Numbered from the stretch's first letter, positions 20,163-30,355 are shown. The stretch: 64,000 nt of DNA from Bremia lactucae (GCF_004359215.1 NC_090621.1:124001-188000), one strand, 5' to 3'. The notes: a model not told the origin generated them from the sequence alone. Made by a program: numbers and translations.

Positions 20163-20409
20163 TGTAACGGCTAAAGTTACCCTATGTTACACAAACCCGT
20201 TAAACACACTTTTTGAATTTAACGGGATGGTTGATTACTACATGTAATGGACTTAGTGCACAAAAATGATCCACCTTTGTTTATGTGATGAGCATAGTTT
20301 GACGCCCACTAATTACCTCACTGCAAGTGAGAGAAGACGGTCAAACCGCTTCCTAACTGGGCTTAAAGGTGCGTGCCGAAGTAGTGCGTGGCTGCTACAG
20401 TAGCCTACA
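20163..20409 (+). repeat. 3' LTR of E4, internally deleted
   Basis: 247 bp, TGTAACGGCTAAAG to GTAGCCTACA. Compared with the 509-bp 5' LTR, the centre is missing (junction near 20297, after ATGAGCATAG). Both ends are kept. Confidence 0.65.
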
Positions 20410-20479
20410 GCAACGCGGCCAGCACTGAAGACATATATTTAATGGATAGCGCAAGTCCGGTGGTGCAATTTCACTGCAG

Positions 20480-20935
20480 ATGCTAATTCTATAACGTGGT
20501 GTATCGTTGCATATAATTAACACTTACAGGTTGTTAAATTCTATATTACCTAAAAGGTAGATACTATTTGGATAATATTACTTTACATAGTAATATTCAG
20601 AAAGCTTATCCATGGGTAGATAGAGGCCGTTATATCTACTTACTCCGCGGTCCAGTCTGCGCTGGACGCGCGCAAGGAGAAAGACATTATGGACTTTTAG
20701 TACATGTTCTGTATTAGTTTATAATTAAGTTAGTATTAAATTAATAGACAAGAAGAACTTAATTTTATTAATATGGCTTTTAATTAACCCTCTTCAAAGC
20801 AATTTTAATAAGGAAAACTCTTCCTCTGCAAATACTAGTGTACGTGAAGTGACGTGAGACACCACTCGCACTGAGGCAGTGCGAAGTGGACTTGTACTGA
20901 AGCAGTACAAGTCTAAGTGCCCTCTCACAATCTAA
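20480..20935 (+). repeat. LTR-B copy
   Basis: Matches the minus-strand LTR at 2425-2826: the GTAATATTCAGAAAG region, CTACTTACTCCGCGGTCCAG, TTAACCCTCTTCAAAGC, and the two end hairpins CGCACTGAGGCAGTGCG and GACTTGTACTGAAGCAGTACAAGTC. The last bases are changed (GTGCCCTCTCACA instead of GTGCCCCGTTACA), and no primer-binding site follows. Confidence 0.65.
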
Positions 20936-21226
20936 GTATATGAGCAGCTTGAACTTTAACACATTTGCAGGCGTTCTGCACTTCGTTTGTTCAAGGTGGT
21001 TCTACGACAGCACTTCAAATTATTGAGTGTCGAAAACACTCGAAAGTGTAAGATGGCAGTGTCAGTGCTTCTCAGCAATCTAATTTATGTGCAACTGGTT
21101 TCAAGATATCGAAAAATCTGTCAAGCTTTTATGAAAGTTCGGCGAGGCCGTATATTTTCAAAAGTTGGACAGGTATTCATACGATCACGTCTATGAAATT
21201 GATGACCAGAAGATTGATGGAATAAT
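20925..21226. repeat. duplicated spacer, copy 1
   Basis: About 300 bp found almost unchanged at 34228-34512. A 69-codon frame (20987-21196) is identical in both copies, but it opens with TTG and has no recognisable domain. Identity here shows the duplication extends outside the LTR. Copy 1 has 15 extra bases near 21201, consistent with loss or gain between two ATTGATG direct repeats. Confidence 0.6.
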
Positions 21227-21732
21227 TGTAACAAGGTACCTTTCACTAGTACTGGTAAGTACTAGTTAACCTTACACTGATTACAGTGAAGGTTAGGTGC
21301 CTCAAAACTTCACGTTCAGGGGGGTACAGAGGAAGGTTTCGAGGTAGGTTAGAAGCTTTAGCTACCATAATTAATTCAAACGATTAGAATCACGTAAAAA
21401 TAAAACCGTATTAAGAAATTTAGATTCCTACGTAACGATTTCCTATCAATATATAACTAAGTATGGCGCATCCTTGCGTACCGCACAATCGTGTCTTATA
21501 ACGATTATCGGGATTGATTAAGACTTAAATTAACCAATCAATAGAGCTAATGTCTAATTGCATCCATATTAACTGATTTGAAAATATTGGAACTATATAA
21601 GTCGGAACTATATAAGTCGGAACTAATAAAGATAATAATTTGGTATTAATTTATTTATTTCCTCTCGTGTGATATAATATTCATATTTCTCCTATAGAAA
21701 GTAATACTTATGTAACGAGACACCCCGTTACA
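21227..21732 (-). repeat. LTR-E, 3' LTR of E10
   Basis: 506 bp, TGTAACAAGGTACC to CCCCGTTACA as read on the plus strand. The twin at 34513-35018 is also 506 bp and nearly identical. It includes an inverted pair AACCTTACACTGATTACAGTGAAGGTT. Minus orientation is inferred from the purine run next to the 21732 end and from the placement of the primer site beside the 5' LTR. Confidence 0.75.
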
Positions 21733-21746
21733 TTCTCCCTAGCCAA
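21733..21746 (-). promoter_or_regulatory. polypurine tract of E10
   Basis: On the minus strand GGCTAGGGAGAA abuts the LTR start TGTAACGGGGTG. This is a typical second-strand primer position and fixes the element's direction. Confidence 0.6.
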
Positions 21747-21861
21747 CAGTCACTACAGTTTGAAAGGAAACACTATTATGTCTTCCTGTGTGATTTTTGC
21801 AGTATCAATTTTGAGCAAAAACCGATTTAATTCTCATTTATTTATTTTGACCAAAATTAAG

Positions 21862-23000
21862 ATGGCGACTAATAGGTCTGTATGTGTGGGCCGTTAGGCC
21901 GCAAAGCTAGCAGCCGCACGGATCAGTGCAGCTGTTGGTAATGCAAATGTTTAAGTAGACGGTATTACGTCTGCTGAGGAGGATACGTCACCTCATACAC
22001 CCATAGTAGATGACTACAACATGTCATATGTTAATGAAATTGCAGGTGACAGTGACAAGTCACCTGCTACACCAATTGTAGGTGAAAGGACCAAGTCGCC
22101 TACATCGCCCGCCACAGTATCTACTAGAAAGGCCGCCAGAACCACCCGAGGCCGAGTCCGTTAAACGTTTGGGGTTCTAACGTGACAACTAAAGAGGTGA
22201 TGACGAGGTTGTTGGTATTGTCAAAATTATTTGGTGGGAGTCACCATCAGATGATTCTGTGGGCGATGGCCACTCTGGTGACGCTAGAATGCGTCACCAG
22301 GTACTAAGTGGTCGCGGAAGGAAGAGTGCTGCAGGCAGCGCTAGTTTGCATCCCTAGAAAAATAGTGATTTTAGGAATCGCTCCCAGGGCCAAGTTCACG
22401 ATAATGTTAATATGAGTCAGCAAGAGAGGGACCACAATACGTTGCTGTTCGCTCCTGAAAAAGAGGCCTTTGTTGCTCTCAAATGTTGACCTGATACGTT
22501 GGTCTGGTATGACCAACGATCGATAGCATATTCCGGTATTCGACTCATCCAGGCTTCACAAGCCTTGTAAGGATAAGACGGAATTGTTCGTAGATGCCTT
22601 TTATCAGCATCGGTTGTACTCTCATAAACGGCAAAGAATGTCAAATATTTGTTCCAAGCTTGGACAGCCTTTGTACAGAATGAGCAAAACATAGGCCGTG
22701 AGGTCAGGCTTGATAAGCTAAATGCTTTCCGTGAACGGCTCGAGAAACCGACCGTAGTCGGTGCACGGTAACAGTTGCACCATTTGTCTAGAGAGGCAGG
22801 GATTCCTTGCCTCTCGTGGGAGGACTCATGCCCATGCTGTTTTAAGGGTGCAGGTTATGCCCTTCAGGAAGCATATTCCTTCATAGATCCCCATTGGGGG
22901 ACTCTCATATCTTACGAGATGCATCAAAGGATTAGGAACCTTCAATCCTTTAAAGAGCGCGGGAAGCGCTCGTTCTCCGATGGACCTTATCCGAGAAGGA
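21862..23000 (+). pseudogene. E10 antisense ORF (MATNR family), degenerate
   Basis: A plus-strand frame opens with ATG at 21862 (MATNRSVCVG), 130 bp inside the 3' LTR, and reads back toward the chromodomain. Patches are open: LAAARISAAVGNANV, ATPIVGERTKSPTSPATVST (22050-22130), NVKYLFQAWTAFVQNEQN (about 22635-22690), and LHHLSREAGIPCLSWEDSCPCC to RMGLVLLQ (22775-23020). The CLSWEDSCPCC segment is Cys-rich and could bind zinc. In-frame stops separate the patches, and it is not certain that all belong to one gene. Copy 2 at 35148 shares the first half. Confidence 0.45.
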
Positions 23001-23011
23001 TGGGTCTAGTC

Positions 23012-23290
23012 CTATTGCAAGACGAGACCCGGAACGTCCAACATCAGTTGGGAACGTTTCCAACTACCATGTGAGTGTGGATACCCTAGCCAATGAACGA
23101 GATAACTCGTTTGAACCTTTTTCACTTTGCGGTGGTTCAAGAGGTGTTCATCTAGAAAAATCACCACTTGAATCCGTCGATGGCTGTGGAGGGCGATGGA
23201 AAATCGGGTTCGCCTCGTTTGACGAGTCCAAATCAACATCGTGATTTGGATCAAACCGTTATTTTTTAAGGGGAGGATCTTGATCATGAG
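23012..23290 (-). pseudogene. E10 chromodomain
   Basis: Minus-strand frame with EHLLNHRKVKKVQTSYLVHW followed by LGYPHSHGSWKRSQL and LDVPGLV. This is a good match to the chromodomain at the C-terminus of chromoviral integrases, with aromatic-cage positions Y/W present. E6 and E7 share the DVP.LV tail. It is separated from the integrase core by stops. The segment is absent from E11. Confidence 0.65.
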
Positions 23291-23600
23291 CGATCGTCGC
23301 CAGGAGTTAGCGGTGACGGTTGATCATGTGTCTCGTGACCAAATGAATAATTGTGCGCAGGTTGCGACTGATCAACTGGCGAACGAAAGGATACATCAAT
23401 CCCTTCAAAACTAGCTGGTGACAGCTCGTCAGAAGATCTCATCCTAAGAGGAAAGAATGGATCGTCTGGTTCAACAGAATCAGACCCTGTTCCGAGACCA
23501 TAAGGCTTTGGCTGATGCCCTAGACCGTTCCGCTGTAATCTGGAATCAGAAGAAGCCTCGTAATGCTGCTAGAAAATTCTGTGCTCGGGCGGGTCCCTAC
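23291..23600. other. E10 integrase C-terminal region shared with E11
   Basis: About 250 bp (23247-23500) are nearly identical to 35693-35951. The plus strand can be read as a coiled-coil-like frame from an ATG at 23286 (MSDRRQELAVTVDHVS, then RMDRLVQQNQTLFRD) with one stop. The minus strand gives QGLILLNQTIHSFLLG in both copies. I cannot decide which strand once coded. Confidence 0.35.
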
Positions 23601-24450
23601 CTTTTTGAATAAGAGCCACCCTCAAACAAGGTGGGTGGGTATACTTAGGTGGCGTAAGCCATTCTCGAAACAATGGTGTATGCTTTGTAGAAGCATGCAC
23701 TGGGACTGTTGATGGCAAATTCTACCATCGACAAGAACTCGCTCCAACTCTAAGAAGGTGGACGTATCTGCGAAGTATTTCTCCGAGGATACGGCTTTGC
23801 ACGCTCCTTCTGACCATCTGTTCAGGATGTCCAGGTGTTGACATTTTCAACTGTTCCAAGTGATTTGAACATATTTTGCCAAAAATTCTGCCGTGAATTT
23901 AGGGTCTCGATCTGAGACCGGTTCGCGGGATAACCCATGGAGTCGGAATATCGTGTCAATCAAGACACGAGCACAGCCTTTGGCTGTGGTCGACTCCGGG
24001 ACGACAGCAAGATGAACCATCTTGCTAAAACTATCAACAAAAACAAGAAAACCATTATTCTTGTGAGGTCTTCGGGAATCCGAAGACAAAGTCCATAGAT
24101 ACGGACTGCCAACACTCTGCCGGAACAGGCAGAGGTTGTAACGGAGCCCGATATGAAGCACTGGACTTCACCCGTTGGCAAATTTTGCAAGCAGGCCAGT
24201 AGAAGTCGCGACTTATGGTGATATAGGTTTTCTCACGTCCACGATGCCCACTTATTGGTGCATCGTGGCACTCATACATGATGCGTAAACGCAAATCGTT
24301 TTGGGTGGCGCCAGCAAAAAAATACTTAATACATTGACTCATTGCGTTCGTGTATCGATCTGTTGAGGATCGATCCAACTTCGACAATTCTTCTAAGGAT
24401 TGCTGGGATGGATTCTTAAGGTAATCTATCAACCCTTTAAGAGCCTTATC
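23600..24450 (-). pseudogene. E10 gypsy integrase
   Basis: Minus strand: zinc-binding region with ECHDAPISGHRGREKTYITISRDF and CKICQRVK (24432-24180), then the core. FVDSFSKMVHLAVVPESTT gives the first D, and VSDRDPKFTAEF the second D near 23900. The segment carrying the catalytic Glu is scrambled around 23720-23850. It is closely related to E11 integrase (about four of five residues shared by eye). Confidence 0.75.
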
Positions 24451-24599
24451 TTCTTAATAAGCTCTTCTAACGTCGTCGGGTATTGTTAAAGACGGAACAC
24501 TTATTGTTGCAACAGTGGCCTTATGCTCACTGATCGCTTGCGCAGCCGGCTCAAAATCGAGTTGGCGCGAAAGGGCACCAGTGACGACGTAAAGTCGTT

Positions 24600-25010
24600 C
24601 TGGTTTATAACCCACGGAGAAGTTTTACTCTGCGAAGAAAGACAACCATCTCGCCATTCTTTGCGAGAGGTGTGGACTGTTTACGGCCGCGCGTAAAGAC
24701 GCGTGGTCCCTATATACACTAAACGGTCCATCTCCCAAGCGATAGACCCTAAACTTAGCCAGTGTGTTTTCGTGGTAAGGAATTTCTTGTCATCCACTGG
24801 ATAGGTCCGTTCAGCTGCTTGAAGTTGGCGCGATTGATAACAGACGACGCGCTCTGCGCCGTCTGTATTGTATTGCATAAACGCACAGCCGATTGCAAAG
24901 TCGCTGCGTCACAGACCACATGAGAAGGTCGGTCTTGGTCCGCAATCACCAGGATTGGTCACTGCATCAAGTTTGCCTGATACCCTAAAAAAGGCTGACA
25001 ATCAGCATTC
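24600..25010 (-). pseudogene. E10 gypsy RNase H
   Basis: Minus strand: VVCDAATLQSAVRL (catalytic Asp), the DGAERVVCYQSRQLQAAERTYPV word at 24878-24800, and a damaged DKKFLTTK continuation. Frame changes separate the parts. It lies between RT and integrase as expected. Confidence 0.65.
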
Positions 25011-25059
25011 CATGACTACTTAGCATTTTTCTTCAGTAAAGTAGAAAAATGTACTGTCA

Positions 25060-25690
25060 TTTCGGCATAATTGCGTGAGTATACGCTGCTGAGCCGAGGA
25101 AATTTCGAAGTCCCTTTACATCGACTGGCTCAGGCCAATCGGCAATCGCCTTGATATTTTCCGGATCCGGGCGCACACCGTGTTTACCCACAATGTACAC
25201 AAGAAGTGGTATTTCGCTTGCATCGAATATACACTTCTTGAGATTTGCATACAACTTGTGCTTACGCATAAGTGTACGAATCTTTCGGCGTGGGTACGAT
25301 GTACTTCAACGTCCGACTTTCCATTCATGGCTCTGCTATGGACGAAGACATCATCAAAATAACTTGGTGCGAACTCCCCCACCGATCTCAACAGATTGGT
25401 TACACATCTGATAAATGTCGCAGGGGCATTACTAAGTCCCTTTGGCATGACTGGCCACTCTCATAGCATAGGGGGTGCCTATGCTGTGAACGAGATATCT
25501 TGTTCACGCATAAGGATTTGATACAATCCAACCATCACATCCATTGACGAAACGAAAATGCTCTTTGACATACCATCAATGATTACGTCTTTTCGTGGTA
25601 TCGGCGTTTGAGCCGTATCGTTGCAGCGTTCAATTTATTCAGTACATGCACACTGCCTTCCTCCTAATGCTTTACACACACAGAACATCG
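25060..25690 (-). pseudogene. E10 gypsy reverse transcriptase
   Basis: Minus strand, 25448-25116: GLSNAPATFIRCVTNLL, then the catalytic motif YFDDVFVHSRAMNG, then a frame shift to MRKHKLYANLKKCIFDASEI and GKHGVRPDPENIKAIADWPEP (25269-25100), ending RNFLGSAAY. The YxDD aspartates are intact. The finger and palm parts before it are broken up between 25450 and 25690. Confidence 0.75.
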
Positions 25691-26770
25691 GATAGCTATG
25701 TGGGGGAGATGATTCCCTCACATGACCCGCTTCTAAACGATCGGCAAAGAATTTGTTGATCGATATACTTGTTCATGAGGCAACGGCCGTTGCTTCATGA
25801 CACAGTATACGAACCTGGGATTAGGTCGATTTCGTGTATGAGTGCCTTTATCCTTAGGCAACTCGCAGGTACTAAATTAGGAAAGACATCCTTAAATTCT
25901 GTTAAATCTTTATATAGAGGATTTGTCTTCAAAGATTCCCAGAATTGAAACGTAAAACGTTCAATCCGAGTCTTCACATCAAGGACACTTTCGTCCATCG
26001 ATGAGCTACTCAGGATCCGTTCGTTCTCAGGAAATACTATTACCGACCGAATATCGGCCACGTTGTTGTCATGTGTGACAAGTACGCAAATCTGCTTGAC
26101 TTTGCCACTATGAAGATCGCGCAAGAGCCGCTTCGTTTCAAGCGTTGGCAATTGAGTCATCTCCGAAGTTATCTTCGGATGCGGTATTAGATCAAGTGTA
26201 TAAGCGTCGAAGCGCCTACACTTGATCCATTGTTTACTATGAATTTTAATGTCTGAATATCCTTTTTGGAACTATCTCCGAAGGTACCTGGGAACCTTTG
26301 ACCACAGATTCTGGGTACTTATTCCCACACAAACGTTTTGGGGAGTATCCTCTCCAACTGCCTCTAGTTGTGGTTGCGCTACAACAGCGAGATCCTCTAC
26401 GATCGACTCTCCAGTCGATCTAGGACTTTCGCACTGCTCTTATAGACGGGCGCTTGGGTGTTGCTTTTCAAGCAATCATCCTTGTTTCGTACCACTCAAC
26501 TTATTCGAGTGGTCGAAATTTGACGCTGCCTGTGCTTGAACACAGCCGTCGGTAACTATGTCCACGTCACAATAGTGGACCTTTGACGGTGCCTGTACTT
26601 GTGCAAGCCGTCGGGATCTAACTCCACAATCACACTGAGGTCTCGTGCAGTCATGAAACAACGACCCACAAGTGAGGCCATCGCACTCACTCGTAGGACA
26701 TCCACACGCTTGTGGACTTCCAAGACGTTCATCAGTTTCTATCTGATGAACAGGAGACAAGCATAGTCAC
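25691..26770 (-). pseudogene. E10 protease-RT linker
   Basis: Minus-strand frame at 26160-25795 contains TQLPTLETKRLLRDLHSGKV and a DNNVADIRSVIVFPENERIL word, ending with FKDVFPNLVPASCL. This lies just before RT and is shared with E9 (62700-62940). The part nearer the protease is Ser/Thr/Cys-rich and degenerate. Confidence 0.55.
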
Positions 26771-26773
26771 GAC

Positions 26774-27085
26774 TTAATGCTGCCAATTTATAGATGGCTC
26801 GTTCTTTCCGAGCCATGGTAATCCAAGGATGACATCAAATTTGTCATCCAAATCTTGTACGATGGAATAATTTTCATACTCTTTACCCTTTAACGTATAT
26901 TGGATACCAACTGCGCGTTTCTTTGCGGTTATAGATGCGCCTCTTGCAAGGCGCACTATCACCCTCGTTAAAGGGATATCACGCTCAATTAATTTAGGTC
27001 TGCGATCTTCTAGCGATTTGCATCGAATAGATTTGTTCGACGCCCCATAATCGACTAGGGACTTTAGTGGCAACCTTTTTGACAC
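26774..27085 (-). pseudogene. E10 gypsy protease
   Basis: Open minus-strand frame of 103 codons: LKSLVDYGASN (the catalytic DSGA motif with Ser changed to Tyr), ERDIPLTRVIVRLARGA, then DDKFDVILGLPWLGKNEP. Length and order fit a retropepsin domain. The Ser-to-Tyr change next to the catalytic Asp should impair activity (inference). Confidence 0.7.
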
Positions 27086-27129
27086 TTTTATTTTCTAGGT
27101 GATGAGGTTAATCTCATCCTATGGGGCAG

Positions 27130-28300
27130 TTACACACAATGGTTGTGTGTGAGGAGCAACTTTCGTCCAAAGGCCTGTAAATTCTTTTGATGTTGCTGGA
27201 TCAGTGTGGCCGCTCCGCACCTACTGACCCCGACCATTTTCTTACGATCCGCCTCGCCGTTGCGATTTCGCAACAGCGTCAGATCCGCGTCCTCCCCTGT
27301 TCCTAGCGAGAGGTCGGTCTTTTCGCTCAGTGCTCTTAGGCACGACCTTGGGGCATTGTACTCATAGGCGTAGTGGACTGTCTTTTGACAACGATTACAT
27401 TTTTGTAACTTGAAGCGCGAGTTTTTTTTGCTCTCTACATACGAGATATCCATGGGTTCTGGAAGTCCGTTTTCTTGTCGTCTCGGTGGACGATATGCAC
27501 CCGAGTGGAGAAAAGCCTGTTCAGGCTAAAGTTGCCATGTTCCGCCATAGAGATCACTTGGTTGAGCGACGTGCGTCTTAACAGGTCCGTCTGCAAGACC
27601 TTTAGTTAACACACTTACCTGTGTTTGTTCATCAATCTAATGAATAACAATACAATTGACCAGGTATCGTGTATGTTGGGCTTAAGCGTGCATGTCACCC
27701 TTGCCCTAATTCAGCACGTGGTGGCTCAAATACTTGATTGAGCCGGGTCTTAAAGACCTCTTACGACCTAAAGACTAATGGGTCGTGGAGCTTGAGCCCC
27801 AAGATCTGGCACGTCCGGCTAAGTTGGACATGCCAAATTTCACTTTCGTCGCATCATCACTGATACGACAAGCTTCTATGGCATCGTCTAGTTCGACGAA
27901 CCATCTCAAAAGAGGGTCGCCCTCGACTGCCTTAAACTTAGATATTTCTATCTTGAAGCTTTCGAGTCGACGCGGAAGCGTCGACCCATTAGCAGCATAT
28001 ACATGCTGCTGTCTCAACAGTTCCAACTGCTGAGCACCCTGTTCTCTTGACACCTCTGTGTGTTGAGAGCCTTGCTGTATAATCAAGGCCTCTTTCTCTT
28101 GGGCCCCGTCGAGTTCGTGTTGAATGAACTCGGCAATGGCCGCATGCTGTTCATCTCTGCCCGGACTGAACAGCATAGCACCAACGGCTGGCCTGCATAC
28201 GACCGAACTCATTCGCTCGATCGTTTTTTATTCAAGGTCACTCATTTGAGTAAATTCCCCACGCGTCGCGTAATATTCTTCTTGAGGGGCTGAAAAACTC
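27130..28300 (-). pseudogene. E10 gypsy gag
   Basis: Minus strand. The N-terminal frame at 28212-27775 has FIQHELDGAQEKEALIIQQG, a FKIEISKFKAVEGDPLLRWF word and VELDDAIEACRISDD. Later, MDISYVES (27453) and a zinc knuckle CNRCQKTVHYAYEYN, where the last Cys of CX2CX4HX4C is Tyr. The middle is lost or frame-shifted. It is followed on the left by protease. Confidence 0.7.
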
Positions 28301-28359
28301 CCTCCTTCTTCATACAACATGTCTATGTTGGGTGGAACGAGCGTAGGTCGCTGAACGGA

Positions 28360-28377
28360 CCACAAAGTGCTACCAGG
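28360..28377 (-). promoter_or_regulatory. primer-binding site of E10
   Basis: Minus strand CCTGGTAGCACTTTGTGG, adjacent to the LTR end. Same motif as at 2407, 56809 and 60535. Confidence 0.6.
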
Positions 28378-28517
28378 TTAACGAGGCACCTTTCACTATT
28401 ACTGGTGAGTACTAGTTGACCTTACACTGATTACAGTGAAGGTTAGCTACCTTGTAACTTCACGTACACAAAGGTACAGAGGAAAGTTTCTATAAAGCTA
28501 AGAGGACTTAGCTTTAA

Positions 28518-29010
28518 GCTGGCAAACGTCATTGTCTGAAAAAAAGGAATAAAGTCAAGCTTGCAAAATTCATTTAAACTACAGAATTCCCAAACCGGGA
28601 TTCACGTCACAACAATGAGCGGATACAATGATATCAAAGAAGACATGTGACTCGCCGTTTTCACGCTGCCAAACGTCATTGTTGAACCGAAAGGAATAAA
28701 GTCAGCTTGCAAAATTCCCGAACCGGCACTCGAACCCGGGTCGCGTGGGTCAAACCACGCATCCTACCGCCTAGACTATTTGGGAACGCCGCAAGAAATT
28801 TCATAATTATTTTCATGAATCACAACTTCTACCGTTTTTTCGACCGCACTGCATTCTAAATATGATCCATACGCTTTCATTATTTCGAAAACATCACGTC
28901 ACACCACACTGTGGAGTCGATGAGCTAATAAGCTTTCATAAAATTCACGTCACAACAATGAGCGAATGCGATGATACCAAAGTAGACACGTGACTCGCCG
29001 TTTTCACGAT
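28518..29010 (-). repeat. SINE-like insertion, two partial units, inside LTR-E
   Basis: Unit 1 at about 28518-28663 and unit 2 at about 28664-29010. They share both flanks: CTGGCAAACGTCATTG and GGAATAAAGTCA-GCTTGCAAAATTC at the left, ACGTCACAACAATGAGCG and GTGACTCGCCGTTTTCACG at the right. Unit 2 has an additional centre of about 195 bp that includes a tRNA-like sequence. Unit 1 retains only CCCAAACCGGG of it. The simplest reading is a duplicated tRNA-derived retroposon with one copy internally deleted. Confidence 0.55.
28715..28786 (-). tRNA. tRNA-Glu-like pseudogene (possible SINE head)
   Basis: 72 nt on the minus strand folding as a tRNA. Acceptor arms are TTCCCAA/TCGGGAA (one mismatch). 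Box A is TAGTCTAGGCGG and box B is GGTTCGAGTGC, one base off the consensus. The sequence resembles tRNA-Glu, but the anticodon loop has six bases (TTTGAC) instead of seven, so no functional anticodon can be assigned. It lies inside an LTR and within a duplicated unit, so a SINE promoter head is more likely than a working tRNA gene. Confidence 0.6.
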
Positions 29011-29627
29011 TAGGCCAAGGCTTAAAATAGCGAAAAGATTAAGGGAAGTATTAATATATTTAGTATTCTCCGTAACGATCTTCTATGTACTACTGAACCT
29101 AATATATTATATCTAACTAAGTATGGCGCCTCCTTGCGCACCGCACAATCGTGTCTTATAACGATTGGCGGGGTTGATTTAGACTTAAATTGACCAATCA
29201 ATTGAGCTTAAGTCTAGTTGTATCAAAATCATTTAATTTGGAAATTTTAAAACTATTTTAAGTCATTATTAATATTGAAACAATTTAAGTCAATATTAAT
29301 ACAGATAATATAAATATTGACTTAAATAGTTCCAATATGTCCAAATTAAATAATATTGATGCAGTTAGACATTTGCTCGATTATTTTGTTAATACTGTTT
29401 AAGTCAATATTAATATAAATAATATTTGGATTGACTTAAACTGTTTCAATGTGTCCAAATGAAATAATATTGATGCAATTAGACAGGAAACAAATAAAGA
29501 ACACAAGTATAATATAGATAATAATTGTGTATTTCTTTTTTAATTTCGTCTCGTAGCGAATAATAGTTATTATTCCTCTTATAGGAGGTGTTACTTATGT
29601 AACGGGACACCGCAATACATAAATGAA

Positions 29628-29742
29628 AGTACTTAGTGAGTTGGTGAGGCCGCTAAGGCGCCCACCACAAAACCTCACTGCACGTGCGAGATGTCGGGCA
29701 AACCGCTTCTTAGCTGTGCTAGGGTGTGTGAAGTAGGGCGTG
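29628..29742 (+). repeat. LTR-A fragment
   Basis: About 115 bp equal to the last third of LTR-A (AGTACTTAGTGAGTTGGTGAGGC, CGCCCACCACAAAACCTCACTGCACG, GCTGTGCTAGGGTGTG). It is cut off at GTAGGGCG, where LTR-C begins. Confidence 0.65.
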
Positions 29743-30236
29743 TGTAGCAGAGCTGCCACGCTCCCAAAGTCAGAGGAAGACTTTTAGACTCAGAGACTCT
29801 TTAAGTTGTATAGAACTAATGGGTTTTTCAACTCGAAAGTCGTACAACTATTAAAGCTTAATGAATCCAAGTTTAAGGGATTCAGGGACTCGTAGAACCA
29901 AGTAGCAACTAGTGCCCGAGAGTTCGTACCTAAAATAGGCGTTTATCTCTCACAGGTCAATGCGCAAGCCTTAGGCAGGCACTAGACGCTTTAAGATCAA
30001 AAGCGGAACTGAATATCATGAAATTAGATAAAAACTTACCCTGGCTAATTTTAAATAGATTAAGACCGCCAGACTGATATCTGGCGGTCAAAATCTATTT
30101 AAAATTGACCACACTTGTACCCATAATAAATGGGATTTTATCAATTTAACTATTTAAAATTGAATAAAAAGGTATTTTGCCCATAAAGTAAATGTACCAC
30201 AACAACGGTTCTCCAACCGATGTGTGCCCCATTACA
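29743..30236 (-). repeat. LTR-C copy
   Basis: 494 bp, TGTAGCAGAG to CCCCATTACA on the plus strand, that is, inverted relative to 13540-14010. It contains the perfect stem pair CCGCCAGACTGATATCTGGCGG at about 30066-30087. No gag or pol of its own adjoins, so it may be a solo LTR. Confidence 0.7.
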
Positions 30237-30355
30237 CGCGCAAAGAGAGAGGCAGATTAGACTTTGTTACATGTTTTGTATATTGTATAATTAAGTTAGT
30301 ATTAAAAAGATAGAAACAGAAGAACTTTATTTTATTTAATACATTTACTTTTAGA
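30237..30355 (+). repeat. LTR-B, left half (interrupted by the MULE)
   Basis: AT-rich centre of LTR-B (TTGTATATTGTATAATTAAGTTAGTATTA, GAAGAACTTTATTTTATTTAATACATTT), ending where the MULE inverted repeat starts. The LTR resumes at 34079 with CCATCTTTTAACCCTTTATAAAGC. Confidence 0.65.

Larger units (their letters stand above)
14658..20409 (+). mobile_element. E4: two-LTR Ty3/gypsy element lacking reverse transcriptase
   Basis: Order on the plus strand: 5' LTR, primer-binding site, gag with zinc knuckle, protease, linker, then RNase H and integrase with no RT between, an antisense ORF on the minus strand, polypurine tract, and a shortened 3' LTR. Both LTRs belong to the LTR-A group and start TGTAA. 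All frames carry stops. Without RT it could only have moved with help from a relative. No exact target-site duplication was found (flanks AGTAC and GCAAC). Confidence 0.7.
21227..29619 (-). mobile_element. E10: two-LTR Ty3/gypsy chromovirus-type element
   Basis: Minus-strand order from right to left: 5' LTR-E (28378-29619, enlarged by an insertion), primer-binding site, gag, protease, RT, RNase H, integrase, chromodomain, a region with plus-strand antisense frames, polypurine tract, and 3' LTR-E (21227-21732). All domains of an autonomous chromovirus are present in order, though with stops and frameshifts. Family knowledge: such elements are copied through RNA and integrated by their own integrase. 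Confidence 0.75.
28378..29619 (-). repeat. LTR-E, 5' LTR of E10, enlarged by insertion
   Basis: Both ends match LTR-E: GGCACCTTTCACTATTACTGGTGAGTACTAG at the left, and TATGGCGCCTCCTTGCG, CGATTGGCGGGGTTGATT and the closing GTAACGGGACACC at the right. It is about 740 bp longer than the 506-bp copies because of an insertion at about 28518-29010 plus AT-rich direct repeats at 29260-29470 (TTTAAGTCAATATTAATA units). Confidence 0.65.

Noticed and set aside
20987..21196. 69-codon frame identical in two places (also 34288-34497)
   Set aside because: Identity is explained by the duplication of the whole block. It opens with TTG and has no domain or codon-level evidence.
23286..23550. Plus-strand coiled-coil gene starting MSDRRQEL
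   Set aside because: Interrupted by stops in both copies and overlapped by equally plausible minus-strand integrase-tail reading; listed only as undecided.
28715..28786. Functional tRNA gene
   Set aside because: Six-base anticodon loop, an acceptor mismatch and a location inside an LTR insertion argue for a pseudogene or SINE head.
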